In this document: positions 43,563 to 55,103 of the stretch, piece after piece
How positions within the stretch are numbered: the stretch's first letter is position 1
Layout: each line of letters begins with the position of its first letter
Assembly (NCBI GenBank): GCA_002633005.1
Contig: NMRA01000306.1
Location: forward strand, 353,866-417,865
DNA from: Phoronis australis
Lineage: Eukaryota; Phoronida; Phoronidae
Length of the DNA: 64,000 nucleotides
Reading direction: 5' to 3'
Notes under the pieces: model-generated
Told to the model about the DNA's origin: nothing
Seen by the model: the letters and a program-made list of their open reading frames with translations, nothing else
The model's database searches: none
Translations under genes and position numbers: made by a program

Positions 43563-43825
43563 ATGTCGTCCACACACCAGCGGTGCTTCATGGCACAATA
43601 TACAAGCCAGTGGCCTGGAGAAATGTGAATCGCAGTACCGCAAGAAAATGTGCAAGTGGACTATTTTTGTGTGAAGAGGGACTATATCTGACTGCTACAC
43701 CAGCAAGCCACGTTAGTGAGGATGCTCTTTCATTGGCAATGAGTCATCTGTGGACAACAATGGATTATTTCCTTTATTTCCTTTCCTGGAAGAAAAGTGA
43801 GGGACTGAAGTTAAAGAAGACCTAG
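43563..43825 (+). CDS. Exon-like ORF beside element A3
   Basis: A strong polypyrimidine tract and acceptor (CTCCTCTCTCCCCACAG, ending near 43561) leads directly into an open frame: DVVHTPAVLHGTIYKPVAWR, later SGLFLCEEGLYLTATPASH and SHLWTTMDYFLYFLSWKK, ending at TAG 43823-43825. The tight acceptor junction and balanced composition make this the best candidate for a host or transposon exon outside the recognised elements. I do not recognise the protein. The stop suggests a terminal exon. A possible continuation in another frame (KQVKRHDVVFTFKDLTVDVI) lies at about 43870-43935. Confidence 0.3.
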
Positions 43826-45741
43826 TTACACTCTTGTCTAGTTCAGGGTCAGATTTTGGGCACAAAGCAAGTCAAGCGACATGATGTTGTGTTTACCTTC
43901 AAGGATCTAACTGTGGACGTTATTGAGGCTGAATGAGATTATATGAAGGAAAGCCACGTGCCGAAATTGGACCTTTTTTCAAGTGCCTCTGTAGGCCATT
44001 GAAACTCGATCCCCGAGTGAAATGAAAACCAAAAGCATCTGATATAAATATCTGTCCTTTCTCGCTGAGTGACATTAACTTTTCCTTTCAGAAGAAAGGC
44101 TTTATACTAATGGTAAAAACTTTTCTCATGTGGAATGACATTCAGTGACTGCATCGATTGTCTTATTGTCAGTGAAAAGCCCCGTTAATGTTACACTTCG
44201 ATGATCGAATAACATTTTCATCAACAGGCATGTTTGTCACTAATTATTCAAACCACAATAATTTCTTCAGTTTTAAAGCTCCATACAGTGCAGTTGTGCT
44301 GCTTCTATATAAAGCTGAAGTGATTACCCATTACGCTTGCGAATTATCGTTTTCCTGTTGACCTACAGAAATGTCCGGCGATCAAAACGAAGTATTCCCT
44401 TTGTTTGCATTTGATTTGTTTGTGTGTGAAGCAATTTCGAGAGCTTTCTTAAGAAGGCCTTTGAACAGTTTTAAGTTTTGTGATAACTTGTCTATAACAA
44501 GAGTTCCGCATGGAAGCAAAGTGTGTTTTGAATCGTACAATGTAGCTAGCTGGATAAGAATTTGCTATGCACAAAATTCGAGAATAAACAATAATCAGTG
44601 TATTTAAAACAAAATGGCAAACTGAAAATCAACATACATACAAAGGAACATTATTAGTTAAAAACAGTTGTTCAACTCTCTCAGGTTATTGCTGAAGGAC
44701 TGCTTTTCACTTTGTCGAAAGGTAAAATAGACGGTAAGGCGGCTGGTTTCAGTAGTTTTCTCTAACCTGTAACAGAATAGTCAGAGAAATATAAGCAAAT
44801 TATAAAAGAAAGCACAAGACGAAACTACTTTTGTAAGGTAGAACGTACTTAACATTTCGTCTTCATGTTTATGAGTAGAAACTAATAAACTTTGTACCCA
44901 AGCCTAATTTAAGATCTGAATAAATTTAAATAAGTGAAACAGGCTAAAAGTGATTTAGGAATGTGCATTTTTATGACACCTAAAATGTGTTTTTCAGCTC
45001 TAAAAATAATAAAATTCATTCTAGGTGTCAGTATTTATTCCAGTGCAATGTTACAAATTTACTGCATAGCTCATTCATGTTAAATCGGTAACTAGAGGTT
45101 GGGGTCTGCTATAAAATAAGGAAACTCACTCATCTAGAGAATTTTATTGGACATAGCATAGTTTTGAAGAGTAACAGCAGTGAAAAAGTCACCCATGACC
45201 TCTTATATTGGGAGCACTATAACCTTGGACAAATTTTATGTGAATATGTGCTGCTGGCCTACCATCCTGGTCCAGAGTGAGTTTCTGAAGAGAAACACTT
45301 AGTTCCACTGAATAAACCCGTAACTAAACGATGTCGATAGAAACTAAGTGCTAAAAACTTACCAAGTAACGTGATTATGTAGTATCAATGGAAATGAATA
45401 GAGCACACACACGCTGCGTGAGGCTTCGGCATCCACACACTTTTTGTCACTTGGTTGACCCTTTTGATCGCAATTCTCCAGGCCTGTAGTAACCTTAGGT
45501 CTTTTGGGAATCTGTGACCACCTGTCGAAGATTTGCACCCGGAAAAAAGCACTAATAAGGGTTAGCGCGGCGACGTATTTTGATAACAATTCCTTCTTTT
45601 TACCAGCTGTTTACATGCAGACAGCGATGCATGCGCAATTCATGCAACAATAGTACAGCACCGACTGCGCCTCGAATTGCCCCATTTGAATGCTTTTTGC
45701 TATACTATCAACATTTTATACCATAGGCTTTGAATAAGGCG
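43826..45741. other. Gene-free stretch, no recognised content
   Basis: AT-rich DNA with short frames. A 78-codon frame at 44371-44607 has no motif. No repeat boundary recognised. Confidence 0.5.
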
Positions 45742-45782
45742 AGTGCAATACGGCCAGTTGATATTGTTTTCCGTATTGCACT
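45742..45782. repeat. Short perfect hairpin, 12-bp arms
   Basis: AGTGCAATACGG (45742-45753) and its exact inverse CCGTATTGCACT (45771-45782) are separated by 17 bp. It could be a small foldback element end pair or a protein-binding palindrome. No flanking duplication seen. Confidence 0.6.
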
Positions 45783-47514
45783 TCCGGGACTACTTCAACA
45801 GTGCTCTCTGACAAAAGGTGGGTCAAGGTGATTTACTCGTCGTTAGCCGGTTCGATCATCAAACTTTCCCAAAATATCTTAAAGTAATAAAATTACAGCA
45901 GTCAATGTGCAATCAGGTCTCAAACGTAACATCTGGTACAAAATTGTTAATTATATGACACTTCTGCCTCACTTTTATTGCTGAATATCATACCGTCTGC
46001 AACTCGGGCGCCGATTCCTCGGTAACTACAATATTAGATATTGTCGTTATTTAATTATTTTCCGGAAATGTTAAAAGTTCAATGCGCAATTATATTACCG
46101 TTGTTTTCATCTGTGTTATCTCTTTTGAAGTGAAATATCGTTACATTTAAAAATGTTTCTTTATTAGAGAAGACTTGTAACCTATCGCGCAGGTATATAT
46201 ATATACATAGGGTGTGATCCGCCATCGGAACAGTCTGGGTGAAGTATTTAGAAAATCTGCCGACAAAATGAAAGGAACTTACGAATTCAAGGTGTATGGG
46301 ATAAATACAAAACCTACCTCGATTGGCGTAGATGAAGTAATATTCTACAAGATTTTATTCTGCGTATCGACCGCGACCCAAGGTCGAGGTCGGTACGCGG
46401 AATACCGTCTCGTTGGTGTATATATTGTGACAGTGTAAACTTCACTGTACAAGTCTTCCGGCGCGCTAATAAGAATCGGAACGTTTGCCAATGTGCCGGC
46501 ACCTACCGCATTTGGACGGATAGAAACTGCCAAGTTGCTTGGAAAGCACTCTACTACGTTTACGGCTAACGAATTTTGTATAACCACGCTTTTAAAGAGT
46601 TGGCACGATAAAAACATAACCCTTGTGGAAGGATAATAAAAACTACTGCACTATCCTTCTCTCTCATAAAAATAACTAGCTGTAAGATGTGCCCAAATGG
46701 CTCATTTATAGATTTCTGGACCCGTCAAGTTCGTCCTGTCGTATCGAACCTGGCAGTAATCAACCCCAATGTTAGCGGCATCTCCTACATGTATATACAC
46801 CCACGTACAGCTCAGTTGAAGTGCCCTCGGTTGGTTGGAGTTATTGTTTTGTAAACATCAATGACCATGTGTTTTTTTCAATATTCGGATGACTTGGAAT
46901 CACGTACAGTTTTCACTCTCACCTATCAATGCGAGATACGCGCAGTCGCTATTTCATCACCCCAACAACGGTAAAGAAAAGGCGACTAACGCCTAACAAG
47001 GCACGGTTAGCACTTAGCTGAGGTTCTGTATATGTAAATCTCTCATTATTCTGACGCTGTGACAATAATACGATAAGAACACTCCCTTGGATAATGATAA
47101 CAATGATAAACCCATTTAAGTACCTCTTTGCAAAAGATGCTGGTAAATTCGACGACGGAAAAATGTGGCCAAAGCCTAGGGACGAGCGTGCATGCAAAAG
47201 TGAACCACTCAGTTTTTACAGGCATCTTCTAAAGCAACGTCATAGTGTTCTTATCGCTTGCTTGAGTCTAAATTGTCACAGTTTGGCATTCCCGCGACGG
47301 ACATAGTTCGGCGGTATGCAAATTCACTAGTCAGGTCTTAAACAATAGCAAACCGTCAGTATTTTTCAAGCCAATCATTCCTAATCTGAGTTAGCAGCAA
47401 GATGATATCGATTTTATAGCAGCTAGCCTTAGTCAAAAGTGGCTTTTCCACAGAAGACGTGGGTCTTCAACATTAGGCTAACAGAAAGTTGATTAATTGA
47501 AGCTTCCCATTACG
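45783..47514. other. Gene-free stretch; short (TA)n run
   Basis: A (TA)n run lies at 46194-46206. Frames open on both strands at 46214-46617 contain no recognisable motif. A TACATGTA occurs at 46789. Confidence 0.5.
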
Positions 47515-47640
47515 TAGCCTCGTTCCAGCCTAAGTGGCCAGTCGGTTTCGTGCAAGCCGTAAGTTCAGGGTTATTTCGGACTGTAATGACTTCCTTATTT
47601 GAAAATTCACATCTTATCGTGACAGGTCTCGCATCGGTCC
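47515..47640 (+). repeat. Dispersed repeat copy 2 (pairs with 33421-33545)
   Basis: Shares TAGCCTCGTTC, GGTTTCGTGCAAG, GTAAGTTC, TGACTTCCT, ATTTGAAA and a following CAC with the copy at 33421, in the same order and strand. Spacings differ by small indels. Confidence 0.5.
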
Positions 47641-50600
47641 TGGACGTAAACCAACATTAGTGTACTGTACTACTTAGATCCGACCAGGTTACCTCCATGA
47701 TATTACCACATGTGGCAGTTTCAGACGAAAAAGAAGCACGGAATCATCTTGCAATATAAAAATTGGCCGTGATAATTGACTACATTTCTGGTTCCCTTTC
47801 TCCCAAATTGTCCTTGGTCGAACTACTTTGAGCGGACTGATTCAAAAAATGCCGTCGATTTAAACGGCGTGTTGCCGTTTTTGTTGGGCCTTCTCGTGTA
47901 CCCGGTGACAGCAAAGTAGCATACGCGAACAGTGAGATTATAGGCATGAAATTAACAGCAAAAAGACAATTGTTGTCATGTGGAGACCAATCTGTGACGG
48001 GGATCAGTTTTCTTTATCAAGCATGACTCAGAATATATCGTAGTCGTCTTGTCCCTAAGTAATATGTAACATGGCTTAATGTTCACCTTCTCCCTGTTAT
48101 CAAACTAAAAGCACAGCTTTGTTTCTCGGCCGAGATCAGAAAATCATACACTATTCCAGCCTATTTCCTTGACCTGTGTTCCTGCGCATCAGTTCAGGAA
48201 CGATACCTGAATGACGGTCATGTTGTCCTTGAACACGCATTGATACATGTATCACCGTGAGCGTAAATGCGTTGGTATTTTGTTTGGCTCTTTTTGATTC
48301 TCATTTTGGTTCTTCTTATACAAATGTAATTATCCATTTTCCAAATTTCACCTGTTCTTTGCATATCACTAATCGTGTTTAATGCATAATCATAAGTTTG
48401 TTAAGTACGTAGCATCTCCCGCAGCCAAAAATCGGCTACAGAGGTCAGCATGACACATCGCGAGGGTACGTCAAATTTCAGCAACAGTACTTGTTTGGGT
48501 ACTAAATTAAAGGAACAAATCTTGATCACCAAATGTCTTATCTTCATCGCCATTTCGTGAAACTGATGCAAAGTACCACCCTGGAGTGAGCAATTGCCGT
48601 GTGGACTATCCGGACGTGTGAGCGCAGTGCGTACTTGGCAACACATCGGCACCGGCTTTACTGACCGTTAAAATGCAGTAGAAAAAAGAACAGCCACACA
48701 CGGCGAATTTTTAAGGAAAATAAATTTTATAACGTGACAAAAACTTACAATATATAATTTGTTGTCTAAATGTAACAATTCCGCCACACACTCAGTAAAA
48801 CACGATTAGCTTATAGTCGGCCTTGTTATCCAACGGTTGGCAGAGGTCTAGTCCGTGACTACATGTATATCCAAGCGTCTGAAACTGTTTTTGTAGGCAT
48901 ACGGCATTTATGACTTGAACCATTTATTATTAATAAAACAGCCGGCGACCGCATGCTTTTGCTAGTGCTGGTCTCGGTCTGCACTGGGTCATTGGCTGCA
49001 GGTGCGAGTCCGGCAAAATAATTTTTGACAAAATATATTTGCTACATTTTGTCATTATGTTGAATACAAATTGTCCTTTCTTGGTTTAATTAGAGTTAAG
49101 GTCCACCGACGATTATTTAATCCCCGTTTGCAGAGTGGTAACAGACACTGCTCCAGTTGCACAGCCAGTGTTCTTGAGTCTGGGTTCTTGAATGAATTAT
49201 ACTTCCGGTTTCGCGATTAGTTCAAAATTGCGGTGTGTTCTTCGGGTCAGAATCATGAGTGGCGCCTTTATTTAAACTTTCTTCTGCTACGAACTATGTA
49301 TTGGTTATGAGATGGGCACTGCTTGGTTCCTGATATCTTCTTCAAAACATTTAATAAAGGCTAAAAACGCGTGCATCTATGACTTCAATGGTCAAATTTT
49401 CAGTCAAATACATGATCACCACCTATGACAAATATGTTAGCACCGAAAGTATTTTACTTTAGCCAAGTTAAAGCATGGAAGGTTGCGAACACCGGCACAT
49501 GTTTTCGCCCGATCGACAGCATGTGTCGAGAGCGACAATGTACTACATGTACGTCGCATTAGCATTTTCCTGTATCACTCCATGCAGTCAAACATAAAAC
49601 GGATTTTGATGAATTTTTAGAATAGGACGCGGATAGATAACAAAGCAGTAAAAGCACAATGGACTTGATATATAAAAATGAGTGTAGGGTCTGATGTCCT
49701 TTGCGGTGCGTCAGACGTGCGCACGGGAGAAAAGGATGGGCCGAGTGCACAAAAAACTGAGCTAAACTCACGAAAACCCTTCAATCGATCAACAGGTCCT
49801 GAATTCAATTTTCAAGTCCACCTGTTTAGATTTTTTTCCAGTTGCTGCAATGCATAATATGTTATGGATATGTAATAGTGCCTGCAGTCGGGAGCTTGTT
49901 CTTTAGCTTACGAAAAACTGGGCAAGACTCAGCCACATATTAAGGACTTTCAACGTCGGCACCACACAGGCTAGGTTACACACACAGAAGCCTCTTGAAT
50001 GACGTTTCTAGCGTCTTATAGTTCATGACACAGAAGGTTTTTGAACATTATCTTTTGTTTGTGGAAATTTCGATTCATGCACAGTAGATACTTCACATGT
50101 ACGTTTATCAAAGCTATACTCGTTAAATTTAATTCCAATGCGATCGATATTGATGTACCTAAAGCGTACACTCATTTAGATAAAAATGTCATCTACATGA
50201 CTTTATACTTAGTACACTAGGACAATGACGAGACTTCAGGAAACGTTTCCTGTGCCCACAGATCAAATTTGTTTCAATTGGAAATTTGAACAGTACACTA
50301 ATTTCATTTTAGTTAGAAGTCTACCACAGAGACAGCACAGTTTCATGGTGTATTATTCTAGGTATGTAACGTTTGTTTATCGGTACGTGACTCTCTTTTC
50401 AAGTCAACGATTGCTGTCCAAGGTGTGCTATTCTTATTCTTTCCTCAACAATAACACCTGACGAACAACAGCGTCCCTCGATCACGAACACTTTGTCTCC
50501 TACACCTGATCACGACATGTTAAGTTTCCAACAGAATACATTAATGAATTATACTTCTTCCGGGTTTTATGCGTGAAAAACTTTTCCATCATGGCGACAT

Positions 50601-51383
50601 ACTGTACAGCCACTGTCCACCCAGTAACCAATCAGCCAATTGATTCATAACCTTTCTTTGTCTTACTGCACCCACTGAAGATGAACTGCGCTCCGTCCTG
50701 AAAAAACGGAACAAGACATTGCTTAATAAATTCCATCAGCCCTGGCTTTGGTTTACTCAATGTGGTGGATATACAGGTACGGGGTGATGAGGTTCAAAAC
50801 CCCCAGAGGACACGACCAAAAAGGAAATAAAAGGCGCTGCCACTACAAATATCGTCGACAGCATGAGTAAACCCCATCGGCAATGTCCTAGATCCGCTAC
50901 CGCACTCGACTGTAAAATATTCAAATAGCCACAATCCCGCATTTCGTCCAACAATCCAACTTTTTGATTGACACTACAGTGTACATACCGCTATGTAATT
51001 GGTGTTATTGCTCTAATGAGCACATATTTTCATATTCAAGATTCCTATAAGACCGGAGATGCAAATTCATCACAAGCATGCCAGGCAAGGTTAGTGGCGT
51101 GGCTTATATCTAAGAGTGCTTATTGTGTTCTCGAGTAGAGTAGCTGTTGTACATGTATGTGTAGGCCGCTAGGTGGAGGACAGTCGAGCGTTCAGCCACG
51201 TTTGATCGTGAAAGCAAAGATTATGATTATTTCATTGTACAATATCTATGTTTGTTTGGCAATTGAGCGTTAGCTGAAGCAAGCGATTCTTTATATTATT
51301 TCTGGCGCAAAGCTTTTAAAGATATTGTTATTAAATTATAAAAAGAAGTTAATCGTTTGTTCACATGTACTACAATTATACTA
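47641..51383. other. Gene-free stretch, no recognised content
   Basis: No gene or element recognised. The motif ATGAATTATACTTC is shared by 49191 and 50543 and may mark a dispersed repeat. TACATGTA motifs occur at 48245, 48859, 49544 and 51150. Confidence 0.5.
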
Positions 51384-51592
51384 ATGACGTCTACTGCCGG
51401 GCAACATAGTTCGGGCTCGGTTGAACTGAAGCTGTGGAGATGATTAAGATAACGTCATTTTGACGTCATTATGACGTTTTGGACCCAGTGTGGCGGCGTG
51501 TCTATTCTTATTTTTGGTCCAGTTTGCATCATCTACTGCCATGACACGTCATCACTTAGCATTCGAGTACATTGGACAGCAACAATGACGTC
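51384..51592. promoter_or_regulatory. Cluster of CRE-like TGACGT motifs
   Basis: Five CRE/ATF-type half or full sites lie within about 210 bp: ATGACGTC at 51384, then AACGTCA, TGACGTCA (51461-51468) and ATGACGTTTT in one 28-bp palindromic block (51451-51478), and TGACGTCG at 51586. A looser ATGACACGTCAT is at 51541. No promoter elements or gene are visible next to it, so a regulatory role is inference. Confidence 0.35.
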
Positions 51593-52514
51593 GTATTACT
51601 ACAAGTACGTGTTACGCTGCTATTGTTAAAAACCGTGTGTTTGACTTTATGCAACAATCAAAGTTATGGAGCCCAGGTTTAACCTTTTTACTGGCTATCG
51701 ACCTAGAAATTAGTTTTGGCATATTCTATTCTAGTTTGTGCGACACATAATGGCTTCGGTGGACAACTGTACTAGTGCACTTTTAAAATGATCCCATCAT
51801 TAATGTTACACTGTAAAAGCTTGAAACCTCGAGGTTTTCTTGAAGTTTATTTTTCGAGCTTTTGCTCGGATCTAAGGATCACCAAATGCGACCTTAGATA
51901 AGAAATTCATTTAAATAAACCACTAAAGTACACCAGCACACAGTAATAAACTTTCATTCCTGTCTTCCGATTTTGTACAGAAAGTAAACTTTACTTAAAT
52001 TTTCAGAAAATGTGTATTGATTTTCAGTCAATTCTAGCTCTTTAAGGTATGAAAGCACAAGCTTTTTTGGCATCGTTACGACTTATGATCAAGTGAGTAT
52101 TTAAGTCACTTGAGTTGTTGTACCTTCAACTAAATCTTAGCACAGTATCTGTTGATTATTTGAGATTTGCCTGGCGCCTGTTTCATGAAAGAGGTTTTAA
52201 AAGACTCAACACAGAAATTTGGTCTTGTGCTAACACTTCACAATTGCTGAAAAACTGTTTAGCAATGTAATCACGACTGCGACACAGTCAATGAATAATT
52301 TATACATGTATCATGTCAGTAACTACTCTAGCACTTAATGCGTTTATTCTCAGACTTTGTAATTTTGCTCAATTGAGATTAAATTATTTTTCAGAAATAT
52401 TTTTTGGATCGAAAGACCAAATTTCAGTCTTAAGTCTTAGGTAACTTTTCACGAAAAACTCTAGAGAAACTAAACGAGAGCGCTCGGAGGAGCGACACTT
52501 GGCGGAACTAATCG
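51593..52514. other. Gene-free stretch; AAACCTCGAGGTTT palindrome
   Basis: AT-rich DNA with a 14-bp palindrome AAACCTCGAGGTTT near 51825. Nothing else recognised. Confidence 0.55.
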
Positions 52515-52590
52515 AAAAGACGACGATGAGGGAGACGACGACAATCAAGACGATCACGGCGGCAATTATGAATAAGACGATAACACGATA
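52515..52590. repeat. Low-complexity GAC/GAT tract
   Basis: Imperfect trinucleotide-rich stretch (AAGACGACGATGAG, GACGACGACAATC, AAGACGATAACACG). Similar in kind to those at 12437 and 36417. Confidence 0.7.
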
Positions 52591-53427
52591 ACATTTATGT
52601 GAATAGCGAAGAAATCAAATAGAGAGCAGACAATCAACTACAATAAAGAACAATAGATAGCCCAGCATGACGGACGAGTCATGTCTGTTCCCACATTCTA
52701 AAATAGGTGGCGCTATTTGACAGTCTGCAAAGCAAAGTTATGTTTACAATAAGCATTTGCCCTGAAATTGTACAGTCTACAGAGAGCTATGCCACAGTAG
52801 GACACTGCTGGCTGGGTCAGTATGGGTCAACTAGGCATAACCAAAACAAAGCCAGCCAGCTGCGTGACCGAATTGGAACAACGGTATCCGTAAATCTCGA
52901 ATAAATCAAAAAGTAGACGTCGTAGCGCAAAATGGAAAATATCTTCTGAAAGCCCGTTTAAATCTCTATCTAAAATGGTAGTTTGGCAAAAATCCAAAAA
53001 ACTTTCGAGAAAATTGAAAATGTGCCGGTTTTTTTGAAATTCAAAGTCAAATAACTCGAAAACGGTAAGTCTGAGAAATACGCTCTCGCAGACTTTTTGA
53101 AAGGCCATACCTCAAGGAATCCACATGCAAAAATTCACGTCATTTGCTCTTCCCATAAAAAATGCGACAACACAGCGATTGAAACCGTGTGAACATGCTC
53201 CACAGCCGCCATCTTGGAAGTAACTTCCGGTCCAATAATTTTTTATAAAAGCTTATTAATCTCAACAAACACCTCACCAGTTTGAAAGTGATTGGTTTGC
53301 AATTGCGCCCTCTACAGGAGAAAACGTTTTTAGCCATATTTCGGGGTGCGCATGAGCCACGTCCAATATTTCCGCCATCTTTAACCGGAAGTCAACGATT
53401 TTCTGCACAGTTGTAGCACATGCGTTC
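52591..53427. other. Stretch with dispersed-repeat character, no gene
   Basis: Contains CAAAAATCCAAAAAACTTTC, AATAACTCGAAAACGGTAAG and two CCGCCATCTT motifs (near 53208 and 53370). Such strings commonly occur in interspersed repeats that also carry the GAAAATCGGACGAAAATTGC motif seen at 53606. It is probably the 5' portion of the same repeat as the next feature, but no ends were found. Confidence 0.35.
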
Positions 53428-53720
53428 TAGTATATTCGTACCGATTTTCAATTATGTAGGTTGAAACATGCGGCCTCTACAAGCATTTGACTGTGAAATC
53501 GGATACAAAATGGCCGCCACGTCCGCCATTTTGTATCCGTTCATGACCAAAAACAATAGGCTTCCAGGACTTTCTGATCTACACGTTGTGTGCAAATTTC
53601 GTGAAAATCGGACGAAAATTGCGACCTGTAGAGTGCGAACAAAAAAAAAACAAAAAAAAAACTTGACGACAGAGCAACATACTTGTCGGAATTCGAAGAA
53701 TTCCGCCAAGTAATGACAAC
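53428..53720. repeat. Interspersed repeat with perfect hairpin and A-rich end
   Basis: A perfect hairpin has arms CGGATACAAAATGGC (53500-53514) and GCCATTTTGTATCCG (53525-53539) and a 10-bp loop. Downstream are GCAAATTTCGTGAAAATCGG and GCGACCTGTAGAGTGCGAAC, a string pair I associate with a widespread invertebrate repeat. An A-rich run follows at 53641-53660. No ORF with meaning. Confidence 0.5.
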
Positions 53721-54853
53721 TTGTGAACGCAGTGAAATCATAAGAGACAAATTTACTGGCACATGCGAGTGCGAATGGTGCTAAATCATGCGAATTGAAG
53801 TGACTGTGACTTAAATATAGTATCTTAGACCATTTCGCAATAAGTGAAGTATGTACTTTTTTGTTATATTATCGCAGGTGTTTACATACCTTCACGAGAT
53901 TTGGCGAGGATTTCCAGAACGAAATATTGGGAATAGCTTCCACTACACCTTCAGTGTGTTTAACGAACTTCATGTACAGGAAACCAATCAGCAAGTAGCT
54001 TACCAGCAAACACGGGAACCTATAACAATGGCATAATTATAAAGGCAAACACAATATGACTTCCTGACCCAATTACATAAACAAACCGCTTTCCTTTTTA
54101 CACCATTTATATTTTCTGAATACATTCATAATGTGTTAAATTAGACATGTCTACATAAATACAGACGTGAGGTCATACATGTAGAACTCCAGCCCTGGAA
54201 TACCAACTCAGGCGCGCGTTCAGTAACGCTAGGACCTACGCTAGGACCTAGCTAAAATATGGCCAAGGTCACGTGTTCTCATTGAGAGTTGTTTGCATTC
54301 GTTTGTCCCGATGTGTGTTATTGCTATGGAATTTACTGTCATTAAAACTTTTTGCAGCTTCGCCGTTTTTTAACCGAATTGCATGAGAACCATATCATTA
54401 GAACGCCGTTTTTTAATTCTTAATGATTATACCTGAAACAAAAGATAAATAATTTAATTGAAAATAATTATCAATTCAAATAGCTGACATGTTTAAATCT
54501 ATTCTTAAAATCAAGAGTTTTTGCAAAATGCAAAAAAGTAACAGCATGTAATAGTAACATAAAATAGAAAATAAACCGGAGGCTTTATAAATGACTAATT
54601 ATGTCATCGAGGAAATAATTGTCCGAAAGATTTCTACCCAATAAAAACAAAGGTTTTAGAATATAGATATCTCACACTAGCTGTGGATAATTTAGTCAGG
54701 CATTCATCCGAAATTATACATCTTTACATATTATAATTAATTGGACCTTTTATTGCCGTTTGATACAATTGCATTAGTAGGTAAAAATTCAGCATGAGCT
54801 GACATTTACGAAAATTGCGATAAAATACTCCAAGTATCGATCCGAATTTTGCA
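53721..54853. other. Gene-free stretch, no recognised content
   Basis: AT-rich. A short tandem pair of CGCTAGGACCTA lies near 54227-54252. Nothing else recognised; upstream parts of the following LINE fragment may extend into it unrecognisably. Confidence 0.5.
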
Positions 54854-55103
54854 GATAAAGGATTTCTGATTGATACAAAATGGGAAAACATCAATCACTT
54901 AGCTTTGAATTGTACTGTGGATAGCTCATTACATTGGTTGCAGTGGAGGAATTTCCATAAAAGTTTAGAATTAAACTCTTTTCTTCAGAAAGCAAAAGTT
55001 AGTGATCCTGATACACGTAGTGTATGTTGCCCTAAATAAGAGACATTAAAACACAATTTTTGCGATTGTTATGTTACTAAAGAAAGTAGACTCTGGAAAA
55101 CAT
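54854..55103 (+). pseudogene. LINE ORF2 C-terminal fragment
   Basis: One continuous frame with a single stop reads KGFLIDTKWENINHLALNC, then SLHWLQWRNFHKSLELNSFL, then SVCCPK, stop, ETLKHNFCDCYVTK and SRLW. The order LQWRIFHR, NSFL, a C-x2-C zinc knuckle, ETLEHLF-C and W is the C-terminal domain of L1/Tx1-like LINEs. It is related to but clearly different from the fragment at 57950-59425, so two LINE lineages contributed. Reverse transcriptase motifs are missing here. Confidence 0.65.
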
